Shown: piece after piece, positions 11,283 to 24,500 of the stretch
Position numbering within the stretch: the stretch's first letter is position 1
How the letters are laid out: every line of letters starts with the position of its first letter
DNA from: Kryptolebias marmoratus
Taxonomy: Eukaryota > Chordata > Actinopteri > Cyprinodontiformes > Rivulidae
Length of the DNA stretch: 64,000 nt
Assembly: GCF_001649575.2 (NCBI RefSeq)
Contig: NC_051430.1
Location: 20,385,140-20,449,139 of the forward strand
Reading direction: 5' to 3'
Position numbers and translations under genes: made by a program
Notes under the pieces: model-generated
Told to the model about the DNA's origin: nothing
The model's database searches: none
Seen by the model: the letters and a program-made list of their open reading frames with translations, nothing else

Positions 11283-11560
11283 CTTAGTATTAAGTACTAA
11301 TTCCTTCGAACTGTACAGACTGGCGCATAAATTATACGTCACGAACAAGCCACCGTCAACCTGGGACTTGTAGTCCAAACAAAATAACGACCAAAATCCA
11401 ACACGAGAAAATGCCCCCAGTTCATGAAACTGGACGGTGGAGATAATAAACGGTTTATAAAAGATATTATAAACTGCAAATGCTCTCGTCCAGAAATTTG
11501 TTTTTACGCCAAGACTGGAAAAAAAAAAAGACATCGCCACTCTCGCGTTATTTACTGGAG
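11283..11560 (-). promoter_or_regulatory. NAA35: Candidate NAA35 non-coding exon 1 and core promoter
   Basis: On the - strand a strong donor, CTAAG|GTATGTG, falls at 11283/11282, giving a 5'UTR exon that could splice to the acceptor before the ATG exon at 8967. About 80 bases upstream in transcript sense lies a ZNF143-type motif at 11362-11374. The transcription start is not determined; 11.38-11.55 kb is the likely range. Confidence 0.45.
11361..11376 (-). promoter_or_regulatory. ZNF143/Staf-type promoter motif
   Basis: The - strand reads GGACTACAAGTCCCAG, a full match to the ACTACANNTCCCA element bound by ZNF143 and enriched at vertebrate, often bidirectional, promoters. It sits between the two divergent genes, which supports placing the shared promoter here. 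Confidence 0.6.
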
Positions 11561-12086
11561 CGTCTCCGCTCGCAGCACAACATCATAATCAGGGCGTATC
11601 AAGCAACAAACAGTAGCTGACTTCCCTTATCTTCCTGCTGGTCCAGTCTTATCGGGACGACAGTTCTATTTAAACAGGTTAGTAAAATTCTTTTTTTTCT
11701 CTTTCTTTTTGTTATTAGCGCTCGAGTCTTTGTCTTCGGTTAAAGCAGCTGTGTTTTCAGCACTGGGCTCCACTCTTAGCATGTCCCTCCTGTTCGCTGG
11801 CCTGGCCGTTGGCGCAGCGGCGGCCGTTAATGAGTGACCAGCCCCAGCAGGTGCAGCGACCACACGCTCCAGCCCGGTTATCAGGCTTAACGTCCTGGAT
11901 ATACACGCAAGAAACGCGCCGGAGTGTTTCCATGTTTATCTCAGCCCATTAGCAGCAGCGGCCGTTCTTTATAACTTGCCAGCTTCATCTTTTTTTTTAA
12001 AAAAAAGAGAGCGTATTCTGACCATAGTCGTGTAATATGTTTTAATGCATTAGGTTTATTATTGTTCACGTCGACGGTTCTGACCT
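11561..12086 (+). promoter_or_regulatory. AGTPBP1: CpG-rich intergenic promoter region, possible AGTPBP1 5' exon
   Basis: CpG density rises relative to the flanks. GCGG/CGGCCG blocks lie near 11.81-11.83 kb and 11.95-11.96 kb, where CGGCCGTT occurs twice. A usable + strand donor, AAACAG|GTTAGT, lies at 11677/11678 and could end a non-coding AGTPBP1 exon 1 spliced to 13603. A later start, downstream of the X-box at 12087, is equally possible. Confidence 0.4.
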
Positions 12087-12100
12087 GTTGCCATGACAAC
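12087..12100. promoter_or_regulatory. RFX X-box
   Basis: GTTGCCATGACAAC matches the RFX X-box (GTNRCC-N(0-3)-RGYAAC), with two near-palindromic half-sites. It lies 1.5 kb upstream of the AGTPBP1 ATG. RFX2/3 drive ciliary genes in vertebrates, and AGTPBP1 removes glutamates from tubulin, so AGTPBP1 is the natural target. A full-length match by chance within this promoter-sized region is unlikely, but binding is inferred. Confidence 0.6.
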
Positions 12101-13602
12101 TGTTACCCCCCTCAGCCCACTGACCTTATCACCAGGTCGTCCTGCTGTATCAGTTACAAGAGAGGATGATGATGATGATGGTGGGCTGTGGAGGCCTGAT
12201 GGTAGAAGTGAAACTGTTCAAGTTTATAGGTTACAGATTTGTTTGGACTTACTGCAGATTTCTGCGTTGTTAGATTTCTTTTAAAGGCTGGCCAAAAAGA
12301 AACCAAACAAAACAGAAAAAAAACTCATCACTTGAGTTCAATTAAACAAACAAGCAGGGTCCTCCTGCTATAAAAGCACCACAGTTGTTATTAACTAACT
12401 GATACAATTTAACATCAATTAAACAGCCATCCCATATTTGTTGTCCCCATTGAACAACAATTTCATGTTTGTTTGGGCTTAAACTGTGGAAGAAGTTGTC
12501 TCGGGGAACATGAGAAATACATTAATATTTACCATCATAGAGCCCGGACCGCCACCTGTATTGAAAATCTTTGAAATGGTCTTGGTCTTGTTTTGAAAAC
12601 AAAACAAACGTGTTGCAAAGTTGCGTATGTTTATCAAAACAGTGTAATTGTGAATGTGTGGCATAATCAAATAAATGTGACCCAAGTATACTTAATGCTG
12701 CAGTAAGCCTTTTGCATATTTTTGTCACCCTTACAGCGAAGTGACCTTGTCTACAACTTGTTTGCCTCCAGGACTATGCCTTGTTTAGTGTAATATCAGT
12801 CTGGAGGCCTTGTGCGTCTAAGAGTAGCTTTGTTTTGGAGCATTCAGGCAACCCTGGTGCTCGGAGCCACTATCCTGCATGTTTTCCTCATTTCTCTGCT
12901 CCAACACACCTGATTCAGTGGTTAAATTACCTCTTCATGTTCTACAGAAGCCTGTTAATCACCCATTGATTCAAATCAGCTGTGTTGGAGCAGAGAAACA
13001 TGTAAAACATGCAGGATAGTTGCCCTCCAGGACCAGGATTGCCTAGCCCTGCAGTAAGAGGTATCTGTTTGCAGCTTAGTTTAAAGATGCACCCGGCTCT
13101 CATTTACATTCTCAAAGTCTTCAAAGGTACATTGACTATAATCATTTAGAATAAATGTAGTTTTCTAAGATATTGATGGTATGAATCATCTTTTTTCCCC
13201 TTGACTGCTTGTCAGACTGGTTTTATTTTTATTTAAAAAAAAATCAAGCTTATAACAATAGTACATTAACAATATTACAATATTAAACTGGAATATTTTT
13301 TAATTATCCTGCTGGGGAAATGTCACAAGCATTAACACCCTATGTCACACAGGTCAACTGTTTGGTACAAGTCCGAGACATGATTATAGCCAAGTACATT
13401 CAAAGGGACAGTTGAGATTTATTGTCAGCTGGTTTTGGCTTAGTTTCTTCGCTGGCTAAAGTGGGAGTCCAGTGGGAACTCATTTGACATTTGGGGGGGA
13501 AAGGGTAATCATTCTTTAAATAACATGGCATGTATTTTTTTTGGTTTATTTATTTTTTTATTCACTGTGGACTTTCTCTCTCTCTCTCTGTCTCTCTTGC
13601 AG
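12101..13602 (+). other. AGTPBP1: AGTPBP1 5' flank or first intron
   Basis: There is no coding sequence. The region holds a (GAT)n run near 12165-12180, a degenerate hAT copy at 12846-13054, and, before the acceptor at 13601-13602, a CT-rich polypyrimidine tract (13573-13599) that defines the first coding exon. Confidence 0.5.
12846..13054. mobile_element. Degenerate hAT-type MITE copy
   Basis: This stretch carries the same phrases as the 1191-1404 element: ACTATCCTGCATGTTTT, CTGCTCCAACACACCTGATT, the TTAATCACCCATTGATTCAAAT run and the reversed CATGCAGGATAGTTGCCCTC arm. The terminal bases have decayed (CAGGCAACC instead of CAGGGGT) and I could not find an 8-bp target duplication, so it is older than copy 1. 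Confidence 0.8.
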
Positions 13603-13607
13603 ACGAC

Positions 13608-13627
13608 ATGACATTTTGATGTTGTGA
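13608..13627 (+). promoter_or_regulatory. AGTPBP1: Two minimal overlapping uORFs before the AGTPBP1 start
   Basis: In the first coding exon, ATG at 13608 opens a three-codon frame ending TGA at 13617-13619. That stop overlaps a second ATG (13619-13621), which ends at TGA 13625-13627. The main ATG follows three bases later at 13631. Such tight uORFs can reduce translation or tune it by reinitiation; no function is shown here. Confidence 0.45.
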
Positions 13628-13630
13628 AAA

Positions 13631-16600
13631 ATGAACAAACCCAAAATGGCCACAGAGAAGGGGTGAGTTGATGGGTAGTACACAGACACACACAAGGAAT
13701 GCATCTCATGGATATTTGTGTTTTCTGCTCTTGCACTACTTCAGTTTTAACTCCTTTTATACCGGTGTTTGATCACCTTATTTATTTTCTAGTCAGTGGG
13801 TGGGTGTGTGTGAAAGAGAGAAAGTGTTTCTGTCAAAGAGCACCGTGTGGAGATAATTACACGACCTTCCTATATGAATTTGTCACCACTAAAAATAATC
13901 TTTGTTCATGTGTGCAAGTCCCTTGTCCACTCTGATATCACTTCCCCCTTCGTTTTTTAAAAAAATGTCCTGTCTTGAGCACCCACCTTCTCTTTCCATC
14001 TTTCTCTAACTCTCCCTTTATAAGGGCATGAGAATATTTGCTCCACTGGGTATAATCAGAGTTGTGATTCCCTTTCCATTGTTTGCCCTTGCTGCAACAA
14101 CTGACCCTTAATCTCTTACTTCTAGCCGAGTGCCAGGGAAGTTAATATTATTAGAAAAACGAGGGGTCACTACCCCATAAATAGTTAAGCTCTAGAGGAC
14201 GGCTTATAAATCAGCTTTATTAAAAAAACAAATGCATTTTAAAGATAATTTTAAACTGTGTTTAGATGAGCACTACATTAAAGCAAATTTTATTTTTTTC
14301 TTTAATTTTTTTGTTTTTAAGTATGGCATAAACGACTCTGAGCATAGGAAGGTATTTTTAAAGCAAGATTTTTCTCAGTATATTGAAGGACTTACTACAT
14401 TCTTGTACATAAGAAAACAAATCTATCCTCCTCTGGGCGTCCTCGTTACAGAAAGAAGCAGAATTCTGCCGACGCTTGCACTAAACTACTTTTAAAAGTA
14501 GAAATCTCTGCGTTTTTCCAGTGTCCCCAGTAACTCCAGGGTACTGATGCTTCTGGGCCAGCTGGAGAGGATGAACAGCGAGTCCATGCTGAGGGACGTT
14601 GAGATGGCGAGACAGGTCACAACGAAGATCCTTCATCTCATACAGACCCAGGGTGAGAGCACATTTATACACACGGACTCACAGAATCAGCATAAAACAA
14701 TAGAAAAGGCACATTTTCCTCTACGTATTGTTATGTATTTCTTCAAAGACCAACAGGTAAGATCGGTATAGAAATGTTATCTTGATGTATAACATGAAGT
14801 TCTGACTGAGGGTTTAAGTTGGTATTAGTCTGTCAAATTGGCTTGAAAAACAAACTGTAGCAGACACAGATATTATCAGGTGTATTTAAATGACTACTGC
14901 ACTCATTTCTGATTGCTTAATTGTGTTGTTTGTAATTAAAAATGTAACTAAATTAATTGTTGTTTGGAGAGATTTTAAAGAGCAGTTTGAGTATAAAGCA
15001 CTTCCTCACGAGGCTGGATATGAGAACACCTGTGTGAGCATTCAGGTGTTCACTTCCCGTCTCTGGGTCTGAGAAAAGAGTAATTAAACAGATGGTTCCA
15101 CTGTTGCTCACATGAATAAAAAATGTGCAACTTCTCACTATTCCTTCATGGCATTTTTCTCCTTGTTAAAAAAAATTGCAAATCACTGACCAGCAACTTC
15201 TGGCAATTATTTTTTTCATTTATGTTATTTAAATGAAAGTTACAGAAGACCTGTAAGTCCAATTGTCTTGTATTTATCTCCAATTACTCCTGAGAATATA
15301 TACAAATTTAATTTTTATCATATAATTGAAAAGTTATAGCACAATGAGTTGAAATTTGATTTTGACATCACCTGCAGTAGCATATTGCAGTTTCACTACT
15401 ACTACAGTTTCACGACATGTCAAAGAATTTGCATGCCAAGAAAACTTCTGGTTTTTCAGCTATAAATTTAAGCATCTTAAAATTAGGGACATATTAGGTT
15501 TAATAAATTACTGCCCTTTATTGCACATTTGCACTTTGATCCAAAATTCACTATTTGTTTCAAAAAAGAGCAAAAACAACATACTCGCAAATATAGCTGA
15601 TGAGTATTTGACCAATTGATTATATGCAACCAATTAACCTTTATTACTGTTGCTGCTTTCAGTTTTTCAAGTATAATTTTTTTCTCTCTGGGCAAGTAAA
15701 CTGAATGATCATTTAACACAAGGTTAAAGCTGCCATGTGTTGAAATGAGGTAGTCAGAATAACAACATGACTGACTGAATCCTTTAAAATCAGAAAAATA
15801 TGTTCTTTAAATAAAAAACAAGAAAAACTCACTAACTTCAGAAAGTTGATGCTTACTGCTAAGGCTGATTTTTTACTCTACATTATTTTTACCTTTGCAT
15901 TGTTAATAAATTGGCATCTTCATAAATACTGACATCTTCATAAATGTATATAAACTGACCATATGACTTTTTGTGACTTTTTTGTTAGAATTAAGCAACT
16001 TTCTCTAGCAGAGATTATTAATCCGGTAAGATCTGATAAGCTTCCTTCTTTCTAACGTCACATCGTCTAATTCGGATTTATGTTTTTTGTTGTTGGCTTT
16101 ATAGTAAAATGTCAAATGATGTTAAATCTTTGTTTACATAAGCCCTAAAGATATAAAACAGAATATTTCATGTTGAACTTTCCCCTTTACAACTTTAAAC
16201 AGACGTTCGTGTGAAACACCGGTGTAGCTGATTAATTCATTAAAGCCTGTGTCGTTTATTTGCTGTGGAAATGGAGACAGGCGGGGGAAGCAGTAGCTGA
16301 AGGTGCAGACTGACGGGTCCAGAGTCTCTGATTACTCTTTAAGAGGAGTGTTGATCTCACAGCGGAAGAAGACAGCATTGTGCCACATCACAGTGTTAAA
16401 CACAGTGAAACATGAGTGTCCCTGTTAGCAGGGAGCCTCTACTGTAAGCTCGGATTAGTTTAAATATCAGTTTCACATTGTTGTAGCGCTCTGATGTCTA
16501 GTCAACAGAAGCATTTGTAAAACTGGTGAATTACCTGTCAGTTATGATTCTTGTATCGGTCATTTATCAAGCAGATATGCTGAGCATTCTCAGTTTACTA

Positions 16601-18499
16601 CTTTTGAAATGTTAGGTATTCCTGCTATTCCTAACTTGACATCGCTATAAATAGTAAATCTCTGTATCTTGGCTACACAAAACAAGACCCTAATCTTGGG
16701 CTCATTGAAGTCCTGCTGTTTACTTGTAACATCCCCCATTAGTTAAGTAAAAGCAAATGAAAATAAAAGTATCAAATGTTCATTAATCGTGAAAGCCAAC
16801 ACCTACAGACAAAATGTATTGACGATCCAGTCATGGATTCTGTCTATCAGAAAAACTCTGCAGATGTTATTTCATTTTGTCGCCCTGGAGTTTGTTTGTT
16901 GTTTTTGTAAAAGAGAACAAACTTTACCCACTCCAGCACCCAGTCGGAGCCAGGGTGTAAATTGAAGGATGGAGCTGAATGAGTCTTCTGCACCTGCTTT
17001 CCTACTCTGAGTTTCCTTTGACCTTCTTCCTGTTTCACCTTTCTTGAGTTTCTTCTCTCCTCTTCTCCTAATTTCAGCCTTTTTTTTTTCTTCTTTTTTT
17101 TTTACTCCTCTTCAAAGTGAAGCTGTTAATCCATTCTGACTGATGGGCACAGTGGAAAAGCGTCTGTCTGTAACTCTATCAATCATGATATACAGCTGTT
17201 CCTCTCTCATCTACTGCTTAGTCATCTGTCAGAACCTCGCCTGCAACCTGCAACTCGTGTGACGTTGGTCAGAGGGAAGCAGTGGGGGGGAGTGTGGGGG
17301 GGTCTTTGACCCTGTTCACAGTAACCATACACTCCAGGAGGGACTTTGCTGTACTCTGTCTTAAGTTTAGAGCCTTAGGGGCTTATGAGGCAGTAAAGAG
17401 ATACCTTAAAAAAGAACAAGGGGAAGCCAGAACTTATAAATGGAGGAGCCATGAACTTTTGTTTGGTGAAAACATATTCAAAGCAAAAATGCATTTTGGT
17501 TGAATTGTGTAAGCACTTTTTATAACCAAAAAAAAACAAACAAAAAAAATCCATTTTGGAGTAGTGTATGCTTGTAAATATTAGACCCTCCACATTAAGA
17601 GATGGTTCTCAAACAGTTGTGAGCAGAAGCAGGCTGTGGTTGAGTTGTTGGGCGAGTGCAAAGGGAGGTGCTTATCGCTAAGCCCGCTGTGTGCACACAT
17701 GGTACAAAAGTGGGTGGATTGTGTTGACCAGCTGAGGAGATCACTTCAAGCTTTAGGGGGATAGAGACACGCCGATGAAGCTTTAAAAGTGATTTACCCT
17801 TTGGCAATACTATAACCTGAAACACTTTGATTTACTGCAGACCCGTTCAAAACCAACTTGATATTTTAGAGAATAGGACCCATTTTCATTCAAAGCCTTT
17901 GTGATCTTTGAGAGCTTTGTTTTGAAATGGAGTATCGCTACACCAGGAGGTACTATCCATCCTTGGACTCTTCTGACTCGGCAGGTAGGGACCGGACTGG
18001 TAACGTACACAAGAAAATGATTTAACAAGCTGTGACGCGATATATCAGCTGTCAGTTTTTTAACGACTGTCCAAAGCCTAGACTTTCACAATATTATCTT
18101 TGATTGCGTTTCAGTGTGTGCTTAAGATTCAAATACTCTGGATGTTTGACTTTGGCCGAGTTGAGTTAAAGTGAGAGGATGGATTAGAACGAGCACTTGA
18201 CCTCTGCAGCTTCCCTAATTCATCTGGGATGCTTGAAATCCTCTTTAGATAGAAACGTGTGCAGTTTCTGAAGTAAGTTTTAAACGCGGCAGGTCATTGT
18301 GGCGAGTTTTTAAGTTTAGTTTTACGAGCGTGCGTCTCTGCTCGGGCAGTGATCACTTTGCAGGTGTTGAAAGACTGATTTGTTCTGAAGAGCTTTAAAA
18401 AGTCTGGCATGGCGGAAATGTTTGACAAAGTGTCCTCTCTCCAACACTCTAAAGTGTGTGCATATGTTTTTTGTTTGTTTGTTTGTTTGTTGTTGTTTT

Positions 18500-18564
<65 letters not shown>

Positions 18565-21500
18565 TAGTGTTTGTGTGTTGCTAGGTTGACTGAACAGTCA
18601 TCACTCAGTTTATAATGAAACTCTGGCATAATTCTTGTGGCTGAGCTGTGCACTCAACACATCTCATCCCCACATGCTATTGATGCATTGCATGTTGTGC
18701 CAAACTCTCAATCTTATCAGACGTCCAGACTAAGATCACCATCAAGTAATCTAATCCTCCGGTTTGGCAGTTTGTTTTTTGTTATGTAACGTCTACATTT
18801 CTGCCACAAAATGCTTACATACAGGAAATCTAATAGTGTCGTTAATGTGATGTTGAAGTTTTTGTTTTTGGGTTTTTGTTTTTTTTTTTACTTGTTTTGC
18901 CATGTCTTAATTTAAAAATTTACAGAATACTATAATGTTTAAGTTAGCTCGCCTTTTAATTTTGTAAAGGCTCCTTTAATCTTTTCATGAATCTTGTTTT
19001 TTGAACGTCCACAACAAGCTTTGATTTGTGCAAAAGAAGCAAAATCCGATTGGGGGGGAATGTTATGAGTCCTTGAGGTCCTCTTCTTCTTTCAGCATTT
19101 GTTTAAAACTTTCCTCATATTTGTGCAGAAGCTTTGCCAACATGTTACTGTGTGATCTTGACAGTGAATATAGCAGCAAACATCCCTTCGCTATGTAAAG
19201 ATACAATGGATTAAAGGTGTCCCGACCAGAGAATGAAGTCACTTTCCCTCTTTGTCTGCTGTAATGGGAGCTTCGCCGCTCTGTGTTGTGGCAACCAGAG
19301 TGATTGCAGTGAATATTTTTGAATATGAATCTGTCCTTTGAAAACTTGAAGCATTCAACTGGAAACCATTAGTCCGTTTGGGTTTCAGGTGGCCGGTCTC
19401 TGATGTCAAGTCTTTTCAGTGGTGGTTTTCACACATTCTAAAATAATACCTAGTGGCTGACATCATTGCTTGCTCTTCACATTTCTGACCCGTTTTACTT
19501 TGTGGTGTGTTACAGAGAAGAGTGGGAAAGAGGTGATGTCCAAAGGCTCCAGTGGAATGGAGGTCATCCTGGCTTCCCTGGAGGTGAGCTCACATCAACA
19601 CGACACAACTTAGCTGCTCACTGTAACACAACACAAAACAGGACTTTTTACATTACAGCAGCATCAGAATAGAATAATTTCTAGTAAGTGTAATAATCTT
19701 TCTTAGTGAGTGAACTCCTGAAGAGCTTTGTTGAAGATGAATATTAAATACCATGCATAAGGCATATTCTTTCCTGTAAACCTGCAGATTTTGGAAAACA
19801 ATTAAAAACAATATTATTGCCTATCACAGAAGTATCTTCTTTCTTTTAAGGCACCTTCCTTTTAAGCCTGAAAGCATCCATGATTAAAGTTTGATCTGAA
19901 CAGTAGCTTCACTTTTCACTTTTTAAATTTTTTTTGTTTGTTTGTTTTATTTTCAGCAAAGGCTTTCATTTGAGCATATTGATTCATGCTTTCACTGACT
20001 GTCTCTTCAGCTCAGGTTTAGAGGTTGTGAGTTTCCACTAAAAGTAGAAACTCTGCAGCAGATGTCACGTTAATCACAGAAGATTGATAAGCTGAAACGG
20101 CTTGCTGCATTGTATATATTATGTGTTGTTTGTATCTTGTAGAATAGCAGAGATGTCCAGACTTCCCTGAACATTCTGTACATCCTCAGTGAGCTGCTGA
20201 CTGTGGGTAAGGAGACCTTTGTCCTTTTTGAAGGGGAAATGAAAAGTGTTTTGAAGCTAACGTAAATCAAAAGAAAGTCATACAAGGTACTTGTTTTCAG
20301 AGTCTCTCATTTTAAAAAATTACACTAAATAAAAATTATTAATTAAAGATTAAAAATATTACTAGGGTCTCTTTGGCATTTTCCATGATCACTCAGAAGT
20401 GTGATGCATCATGTGCCAAGCACAGGAACGTAAACAGGACAGTAAATAGCAAATATGAATAGTGTGGGGGTGAAGTGTTTCAGTGTGTTGCAGTTAATTG
20501 CGTAAACCGACCCAAAACTCCAACAGCTGAGTCATTCTTCAGCTTCCCAAAGGACAAGAAAGTTTGATGGATGTGGTTAGTTTGACTCCTGGTGAAAATA
20601 ACATCCCAAAGTCTGGAGACTGACTGTGCAGCTAATAATGGTTTGAAGAAAACCACCTGAAATACAAACCGTCAACTGAAGATCCACCGCCTGTCGGAGC
20701 GGCACCAGCGGTCAGACCAGCATCCACAGTCTGACCGTTTCCCAACATCTGACTGGCCCCTGCCGTTTCCCGCTGTCTGACTATCTCCCACTGTTTGAAC
20801 AACACTGGCAGCCTCTAGGTGTCTGGATGTTGAACTCCTCGAAGACGGTGTGACATCACTGTAAGACTTGGGGGGTTCCTCTTGTGAAATGTGGGGCTCC
20901 AGTTCCCGTCAGCATCAGTCCAGACCAAAAGGAGAAATGCGTTTTCAAACCAGTACTCTTGTTAACAAAACTTGCTTCTTCTCCTGCTTCCATTTCCGCT
21001 GATAAACACTGCAACAGTAACCTCCTCAGTGTCCTACAGCGGTCTGCCACAGCTGGCTGCGACCCTTTTTACATCACAAACCAGGGAGGTAACACCGCCC
21101 ACACAATCACCCCACTTTGGGATTTTGACAGAAAAACTCTAAAAACAAGTCATTAACATTTTAAATCAGAGAAATGGACCACTGGACTGTTTTATGATAG
21201 TGTTTAACTAAAAAAAAAAAACAGGGAAAATCATTATTTTGATATTTTATTTTAATTCCCCTTTAAAATCTTCTCTAAAAATAGAAAATCAAGCAGCACA
21301 TTAAGTCTCTTGCTTTTTGCACTTACATGCATTTAAATGCATTCATGTTCCTAAGTCCTAAACTGTTTAATTGGACTCCCCAATTAAACATGGAATTTGG
21401 CTTTGGCTGATGGAATCAGTGTTTTGCCAAGTGGTTCTAATCCTGGTCCTGAATTAAGTTTCATTGCAATTAATGCTGTTCTATTCTTGGTTTTCTGTCT

Positions 21501-24500
21501 TAGGCAGAGGCCGCAGAGTGGGAGTGTTTGTCTCCAAGGGAGGAACAGGAATATTATTCCAGATTCTGATCACTGCCAGCAAAGAGTTTCCTCCCAGTGA
21601 GGAACTCATGCTACAGCTTCACTCGCTACTCGCCAAGGTCGGACCCAAAGGTATCCTTCCTGTCACGTTCTAACTCGAACAAACAAGAGTACATCAGTTC
21701 CCATCAGTTTTCCCATCTCTGTTTGTTATATTCATCGGATTGTTTTGTCTATCTTTAGTTTAATATCATTTTGGTGCCATTTGCAATCTTACATGTGCCT
21801 TTAAATGTTAACATTATTACTACAAGTAAGAATTTCTCAATGGTCTTTTTTATTAATTTTTTTAACAATAGAAGTCACATCAGATAAGAGGGCTTGTTAA
21901 CTGAAGTGATTTTTTTTTTTAATAATTTAGTTTTTTATAGCTCAGATAGTGTTTTGTTGCATAAGTAGTGTTAAGAGAAAGGCTTCCATTTGCTTTAAAG
22001 TTCTAAAAGATAACAAAAATCATGTTCTCCACCATAGCAATATGCTGCTGAGCCAGACGGACGAATTCAGCCACTGATTTTCTGTAACTAAACCCTAACC
22101 CTAATGGTGTCATGCAGAAACATATTTATTTTTTTTTAGAAATCTTCCTCTTGAAGTTGGCTTTTGATTCATAGTTTTTTATTTAGTGTTTAAAAGAAAA
22201 AAAATGTTTTTTTTCCTGCTGCAAATCAGAAAACATATCAAACATTGTACAGAAAAAAAACTAGCTAAGGCTAGCTGAGTCAACTTGCTATCAGCCTAGT
22301 TTTTACATTTAGTTTTTTACTAATTTTGTAACATTATATAAAGCTCTGACACTAGTCTGTTATAAAACATATGAGTTTCTGACAACACCAGTGACTGATA
22401 ACTCTCATTTCCCTCAGAGCACACATGTTAAATGGTTTCTGCCACATCTCCTTATAGAAGCCAAATGATATTGAACCTGATTTAAAGTTGAGTTATTCTG
22501 ATACAAACCAAACAAATGCTTTGATTTGAACACCAGTTTAATACTTGAGGTCATATTTGATCATCTATTGAGTCTTTTACACTTTTACTGCATTACTTGC
22601 ATCATAATATTCAAAGGCATATTAATGATTGTGCAGTTTTTATGTCTTTGCAGTCAGATATTTTTCTCTTCAGGTTTTGTTTAGATTTATTTTCTTCCAG
22701 TACAGTTTTTTTGTTTATTAATGGATTGGTGAAAATAGCTTCTTATTAGCAGGGCATGAATCCCACCAATGATGGTGGCATACAGTCCTCGTTGTTTTAT
22801 ACATGGAGCCAGACATTCCTGGAGTCTTTTAAAGTGGTCTTGATCAATAGTTCTTCAGGCTTTCTGAAAGTATTTCACAACTTTTCTTTGCAGTTTTTTC
22901 TTTTTCAGACTAGCACCTAATCATTTTCAGAGGAATGTTTTATTGTTTGTACGTATCTCTGACCTATGAATCATGTAGGTATGAAATGGTTCTTAAATTT
23001 ATGGAATAAACCAGTGTTGTGTAAAGACATATCAGACAAGAAACAAAAAAGAATTGGGTCTTGAGGTCCTTTGTTACCAGCAGCCTGTCACAAAGACAAT
23101 TTTTTTCGACCTATTTATTGTCTTGAACTAATGGAAAAATACCAAAATGGTTGTAACACAGTTTGAAACATAAAATAATGTTTTGGTGCCAACAAGACGA
23201 TTCCCAAAGACTTATTAGCTGCAAACTTGTCATACATTAGATGATCAACTGATGAATCTCTCAGGTCTTTGCTTTTTATGTCTGTTTCTTTCAGTGATGA
23301 CTTTCAGATACCGTTTACCTACTGTAGATAGTTTCACATCTTATACTACTTTTGTCCTCTGCTTGTCCACAGTCCTCAATATCGAGCACACACTGCACAA
23401 TATGTCATGGTCAGCTGCAAGGACTGGGCAGAAAATGAGTGAAAAAAACAGCCAATGTTGAAGATAAGATAAGATAAAACTTTGTCCATAGAAATGAAAG
23501 TTTATTTACGTAATCTGTCCAATGCCTCCCATAAAACCCATAAAAAACCCATAACATCATAAACATTCATCATAACCATTTAAAACAGAGCTAAAATGTA
23601 ATCGGCACTAGTAAATCCATTTATTCTTCCTCCGGTTTAATAGTTTGATGGAATATGGTATAAAGGAGTTCTTATACTTGAAAGAAAAACTTTTGAAGAC
23701 TTTCAGAAATCCTGAATAATTAGTTATCAAGGCCACTTTATCATATTACAAGAAAAACTGCCTTATTGGAAGCAAAGTATAAAGAAGTTGGGAAAAGTCT
23801 GTACAGTGCTTTACACGAATATAGTTCTTTTTGTTTATGATACAGCAAAAGGAACAAAAGAATTGATGCTGTTTGTGGTCGAAGACTTTTTTTTGTTCCT
23901 GTACTAACATGAATTCTTGAATGTGTTCAGACAGAAAGTTTGGAGTGAAGGCCCGTTTAAGCGGAGCTCTGAACGTCACTGTGAACCTAATGAAACAGAA
24001 TCTCCTGAATACAAAACTACTTCTGCCCTGTCTGCAGGTTCTCAGGGTTTACTCCACCAACTGTGAGTCAATTAAAACCTAGAAAAAAAAAAGAAAGCTT
24101 TTATATTAAATGGTTTTTGCCTTGTCAACTCTACTTTTTCTTAAGATAGCATCTCTTTTTGGTCTGTTTATGTGAAGCTGTGAATGCAGTTTCACTGGGG
24201 AAGAATGGTGTGGTGGAGCTTATGTTCAAGATTGTCGCACCGTACAGCAAGAAGAACACCAGTCTGCTAAAGTGAGTATGTTTCTCTTGGAACTAGATGA
24301 AGGGATTGCTGAGGCTGCATCACCGTGGCCTTTTTCCAGCAGAGTTATTGAGCATCTGTTACTGATGTCTGTTTGACAGACCATGTAACCCGTTTGCCTT
24401 GTTTCAAAATCAACAGGGTAGCTCTGGACGCATTGGGAGCTCTGCTCAAATCCAGTGAGTAATTAGCTTTGTAGCTTTAAATTTACTCTATTCAGTGATC

